64,000 nt of DNA from Pseudomonas frederiksbergensis (GTDB lineage: Bacteria; Pseudomonadota; Gammaproteobacteria; Pseudomonadales; Pseudomonadaceae), in NCBI RefSeq assembly GCF_000802155.2, contig NZ_JQGJ02000003.1:434001-498000 (forward strand). Reading direction: 5' to 3'. The stretch's first letter is position 1. Every line of letters starts with the position of its first letter. Of this stretch, positions 61,084 to 64,000 are shown piece by piece. The translations under genes and the position numbers were made by a program. The notes under the pieces are model-generated. The model searched no databases. It was not told where the DNA came from and saw nothing but the letters and a program-made list of their open reading frames with translations.

Positions 61084-61835
61084 TCACGACGCGCCAAAAG
61101 CTGACGCGTTACAGCGGTAGCCTGGCCGTGGTGCTGGGCGTGCACGCGCTGGCCATCGCACTGACGCTGAACTGGACGACACGTGCGCCCATCGAGTTGC
61201 CGCCCCAGGCGATGATGGTCGAACTGGCCCCGGTTCCAGCACCGCCACCGCCTGCCCCGCCGAAAGTCGTCGCACCGCCGCAACCGCCCGAGCCGGTGGA
61301 AGAGCTGCCGCTGCCGAAACTGGCCGAAGCACCGAAGGCGGAAATCGCCGTGCCCAAGCCGGTCAAGCCCAAGCCGAAGCCTCAACCGCCCAAGCCCAAG
61401 CCGGTGGAGAAGAAGCCGGAGCCGCCGAAGGAAACACCATCGGAGCAAAAGCCCGCCGACACCCAGCCCACCCAGGCCCCCACCGAAAAGTCGGCGCAGC
61501 CGGCCCCAGGCCCTTCGCCCGCGCAAATGGCGGCCAAGGCCAGCTGGCAAGGCACGCTGCTGGCGCACCTGGGCAAATACAAGAAGTACCCGGCGAGCGC
61601 CCAGGCACGCGGCAAGGAAGGCATGAACCGCTTGCGGTTCGTGGTGGATGCCGAGGGCAACGTCGTGTCCTTCGAACTGGTGGGCAAGTCAGGCAACGCC
61701 GATCTGGACCGGGCCACCCTGGAAATGATCCGTCGCGCCCAACCGCTGCCCAAGCCACCGGCCGACCTGTTGACCAACGGCACGGTCGAACTGACGGCGC
61801 CGTTCCTGTATTCCATCGACAAGCGTCGGCGCTGA
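61080..61835 (+). CDS. tonB: TonB
   Basis: A 251-residue TonB. One N-terminal anchor (GSLAVVLGVHALAIALTL, with the conserved His), a Pro/Lys/Glu-rich periplasmic rod from about residue 38 to 145 (repeated KPKP and PPKP), and a C-terminal domain opening YPASAQARGKEGMNRLRFVVDAEGNV. Transduces proton-motive force to outer-membrane receptors. Overlaps exbD by 4 bases; terminator at 61847. Confidence 0.96.
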   Translation: MITTRQKLTRYSGSLAVVLGVHALAIALTLNWTTRAPIELPPQAMMVELAPVPAPPPPAPPKVVAPPQPPEPVEELPLPKLAEAPKAEIAVPKPVKPKPKPQPPKPKPVEKKPEPPKETPSEQKPADTQPTQAPTEKSAQPAPGPSPAQMAAKASWQGTLLAHLGKYKKYPASAQARGKEGMNRLRFVVDAEGNVVSFELVGKSGNADLDRATLEMIRRAQPLPKPPADLLTNGTVELTAPFLYSIDKRRR

Positions 61836-61846
61836 GCTCAAATTGC

Positions 61847-61875
61847 AAGCCCCTGTTCCAGGGGCTTCTTATTTT
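61847..61875 (+). terminator. Terminator after tonB
   Basis: Stem AAGCCCCTG / CAGGGGCTT with a TTC loop, followed by CTTATTTTC. Separates the tonB operon from oxyR. Confidence 0.8.
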
Positions 61876-61967
61876 CTGGCGAGTGTCGCACCGCGCCTCC
61901 AGTCTGATAACGTGCGTCTATCGATTGCAGCCGGTATGCTTGGCTCGCAACTTCACGGACGTTCGCC

Positions 61968-62888
61968 ATGACCCTCACAGAATTACGCTACATCGTGACC
62001 CTCGCCCAAGAGCAGCATTTCGGCCACGCGGCCGAACGTTGCCATGTCAGCCAGCCGACACTCTCGGTGGGCGTGAAAAAGCTTGAAGACGAACTCGGTG
62101 TGCTTATTTTCGAGCGCAGCAAAAGCGCGGTGCGCCTGACCCCGGTGGGTGAAGGCATCGTGGCACAGGCGCAAAAAGTGCTGGAACAGGCACAGGGCAT
62201 TCGCGAGCTGGCCCAGGCCGGCAAGAACCAGCTGACCGCCCCGTTGAAAGTCGGCGCGATCTACACCGTCGGGCCGTACCTGTTTCCGCACCTGATTCCA
62301 CAACTGCACCGGGTCGCCCCGCAGATGCCGTTGTACATCGAAGAAAACTTCACCCACGTGCTGCGCGACAAGCTGCGCAACGGCGAGTTGGACGCGATCA
62401 TCATCGCCCTGCCGTTCAACGAAGCCGACGTACTGACCTTGCCGCTCTACGACGAACCTTTCTACGTCCTGATGCCGGCCCAGCATCCCTGGACCCAGAA
62501 GAAAACCATCGACGCCGGCCTGCTCAACGACAAGAGCCTTTTGTTGCTCGGCGAAGGCCACTGCTTCCGCGACCAGGTGCTCGAAGCCTGCCCGACGCTG
62601 ACCAAGGGCAGCGAAGGCGCCAAGCACACCACCGTGGAGTCCAGCTCCCTGGAAACCATTCGCCACATGGTCGCTTCGGGCCTGGGCATTTCGATCCTGC
62701 CGTTGTCGGCGGTGGATAGCCACCATTACTCCCCCGGCGTGATCGAAGTCCGCCCGCTGACGGCGCCGGTGCCGTTCCGTACCGTTGCCATCGCCTGGCG
62801 CGCCAGCTTCCCGCGACCCAAGGCCATCGAGATCCTCGCCGACTCGATCCGCCTGTGCTCCGTGGCCAAGCCGCCCGCCGCCAAGTAA
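61968..62888 (+). CDS. oxyR: Hydrogen peroxide-sensing regulator OxyR
   Basis: A 306-residue LysR regulator. The HTH segment (TLTELRYIVTLAQEQHFGHAAERCHVSQPTLSVGVKKLE) is the OxyR form, and the two redox cysteines fall at C199 (GEGHCF) and C208 (VLEACPT), the same numbers as in E. coli. Activates katB, ahpB, ahpCF and others on disulfide formation. recG begins 9 bases after it; the oxyR-recG operon is known in P. aeruginosa. Confidence 0.97.
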   Translation: MTLTELRYIVTLAQEQHFGHAAERCHVSQPTLSVGVKKLEDELGVLIFERSKSAVRLTPVGEGIVAQAQKVLEQAQGIRELAQAGKNQLTAPLKVGAIYTVGPYLFPHLIPQLHRVAPQMPLYIEENFTHVLRDKLRNGELDAIIIALPFNEADVLTLPLYDEPFYVLMPAQHPWTQKKTIDAGLLNDKSLLLLGEGHCFRDQVLEACPTLTKGSEGAKHTTVESSSLETIRHMVASGLGISILPLSAVDSHHYSPGVIEVRPLTAPVPFRTVAIAWRASFPRPKAIEILADSIRLCSVAKPPAAK

Positions 62889-62897
62889 GCCGTTGCC

Positions 62898-64000
62898 ATG
62901 ACTGAGCTGTCGAAAGTGCCGGTGACGACACTCAAGGGTGTCGGTGAAGCCATGGCCGAGAAACTGGCCAAGGTCGGCCTGGAAAACCTCCAGGACGTGC
63001 TGTTTCACCTGCCGTTGCGCTATCAGGATCGCACCCGCGTGGTGCCCATCGGTCATTTACGGCCCGGGCAGGATGCCGTGGTGGAAGGCACCGTCAGCGG
63101 CGCCGACGTGGTCATGGGCCGGCGTCGCAGCCTGGTGGTGCGCCTGCAGGACGGCACCGGCGGGCTGAGTCTGCGCTTCTATCATTTCAGCAATGCGCAA
63201 AAGGAAGGCCTCAAGCGTGGCACCCGCGTGCGCTGCTACGGCGAGGCCCGGCCCGGTGCATCGGGGTTGGAGATCTATCATCCGGAATACCGCGCCATCA
63301 CCGGCGACGAACCGCCGCCCGTGGCGGAAACCCTGACGCCGGTCTACCCGCTCACCGAAGGCCTGACCCAACAGCGCCTGCGCCAGCTCTGCCAGCAGAC
63401 GCTGACGATGCTGGGCCCCACCAGCCTGCCGGACTGGCTGCCCAAGGAGTTGGCGCGCGATTATCAACTTGCACCGCTGGCCGACGCGATTCGCTATTTG
63501 CATCACCCACCCGCCGACGCGGATGTGGAAGAACTCGCCCTCGGCCACCACTGGGCCCAGCATCGCCTCGCCTTCGAAGAGCTGCTGACCCATCAGCTGT
63601 CCCAGCAACGCCTGCGCGAAAGCCTGCGCTCGCTGCGCGCCCCGGCGATGCCCAAGGCGACGAAACTGCCGGCGCGGTACCTGGCCAATCTCGGTTTCAC
63701 CCCCACCGGCGCGCAGCAGCGGGTCGGCAACGAGATCGCCTACGACCTGAGCCAGCCCGAGCCAATGCTGCGGTTGATCCAGGGCGACGTTGGCGCGGGC
63801 AAGACCGTGGTCGCCGCCCTCGCCGCGCTGCAAGCCTTGGAAGCGGGCTATCAGGTGGCGTTGATGGCGCCCACCGAGATCCTGGCCGAACAACACTTCA
63901 TCACCTTCCACCGCTGGCTCGAACCCCTGGGCATCGAAGTCGCCTGGCTGGCCGGCAAGCTCAAGGGCAAGAACCGCGTCGCCGCCCTCGCGCAGATCGC
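62898..64000 (+). CDS. recG: ATP-dependent DNA helicase RecG, N-terminal part (cut by window edge)
   Basis: 367 codons are visible out of about 690. The N-terminal wedge domain (LKGVGEAMAEKLAKVGL, LPLRYQDRT, an OB fold with VVEGTVSGADVV and GLSLRFYHF) leads to helicase motif I LIQGDVGAGKTVVA and Ia LMAPTEILAEQH. RecG remodels stalled forks and Holliday junctions. Begins at ATG 62898 in the oxyR operon; OxyR-linked control fits a role in repair after peroxide damage. Confidence 0.97.
   Translation, partial: MTELSKVPVTTLKGVGEAMAEKLAKVGLENLQDVLFHLPLRYQDRTRVVPIGHLRPGQDAVVEGTVSGADVVMGRRRSLVVRLQDGTGGLSLRFYHFSNAQKEGLKRGTRVRCYGEARPGASGLEIYHPEYRAITGDEPPPVAETLTPVYPLTEGLTQQRLRQLCQQTLTMLGPTSLPDWLPKELARDYQLAPLADAIRYLHHPPADADVEELALGHHWAQHRLAFEELLTHQLSQQRLRESLRSLRAPAMPKATKLPARYLANLGFTPTGAQQRVGNEIAYDLSQPEPMLRLIQGDVGAGKTVVAALAALQALEAGYQVALMAPTEILAEQHFITFHRWLEPLGIEVAWLAGKLKGKNRVAALAQI

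Overview
The window is a gene-dense (about 90 percent coding), GC-rich chromosomal segment of a Pseudomonas, most likely of the P. fluorescens group. The evidence is gene content and gene order. From memory of the P. aeruginosa PAO1 map, the order cyaY-lptM-lysA-dapF-DUF484-xerC-HAD, amtB-glnK, rep-xpt, dadX-dadA-lrp, rpmG-rpmB, radC-coaBC-dut-algC-argB, pyrE-crc, rph-yicC-gmk-rpoZ-spoT, oxyR-recG follows the PA5275 to PA5345 region. Pseudomonas-restricted genes (sutA, crc, pauR type regulator) and scattered GGGAGC/GCTCCC-type REP hairpins agree. No rRNA, tRNA, phage, transposase, integron or CRISPR was seen, and no broken gene.

Layout. 1-5000: start of cyaY (leftward, cut by the edge) and a rightward operon for lysine/diaminopimelate synthesis and chromosome dimer resolution. 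5100-8600: sutA, yjbQ-like, the amtB/glnK ammonium module (leftward) and ubiK. 8600-19500: signalling and transport, including a histidine kinase with an ethylene-receptor-like sensor, a YifB/ComM ATPase, a periplasmic epimerase-like protein, a chemoreceptor, a LysR regulator divergent from a MATE exporter, and a GGDEF/EAL protein. 19700-25600: rep, xpt, a CoA-transferase-like enzyme, cytochrome c5 and a PauR-type regulator. 25700-32900: D-alanine/amine catabolism (dadX, ridA-like, dadA, lrp, FAD amine oxidase, MocR regulator). 32946-36850: a compact chaperone-usher cluster with a DUF1120 subunit, which looks inserted in an otherwise conserved neighbourhood. 37100-42100: a ClsC-like lipoprotein, an MFS carrier, an aldehyde dehydrogenase and a cupin, the last two belonging to polyamine catabolism. 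42200-51800: an I78-type inhibitor, ribosomal proteins L33/L28, a peptide-binding protein, then radC, coaBC, dut, algC, argB, pyrE and crc. 51800-64000: RNase PH, YicC, Gmk, omega subunit, SpoT, RidA, envelope proteins, the ExbB-ExbD-TonB energiser, OxyR and the start of recG.

How the genes work together. The dad genes convert L-Ala to D-Ala and then to pyruvate; a RidA-family protein overlaps dadA and probably removes the reactive imine. The PauR-type regulator, FAD oxidase, aldehyde dehydrogenase and cupin form the gamma-glutamylated polyamine pathway around them. pyrE, dut, gmk and xpt handle nucleotides, and spoT-rpoZ-gmk links this to the stringent response. The most unusual item is the histidine kinase at 8606-9883, whose membrane domain carries the ethylene-binding residues of plant ETR1 at near-identical spacing.
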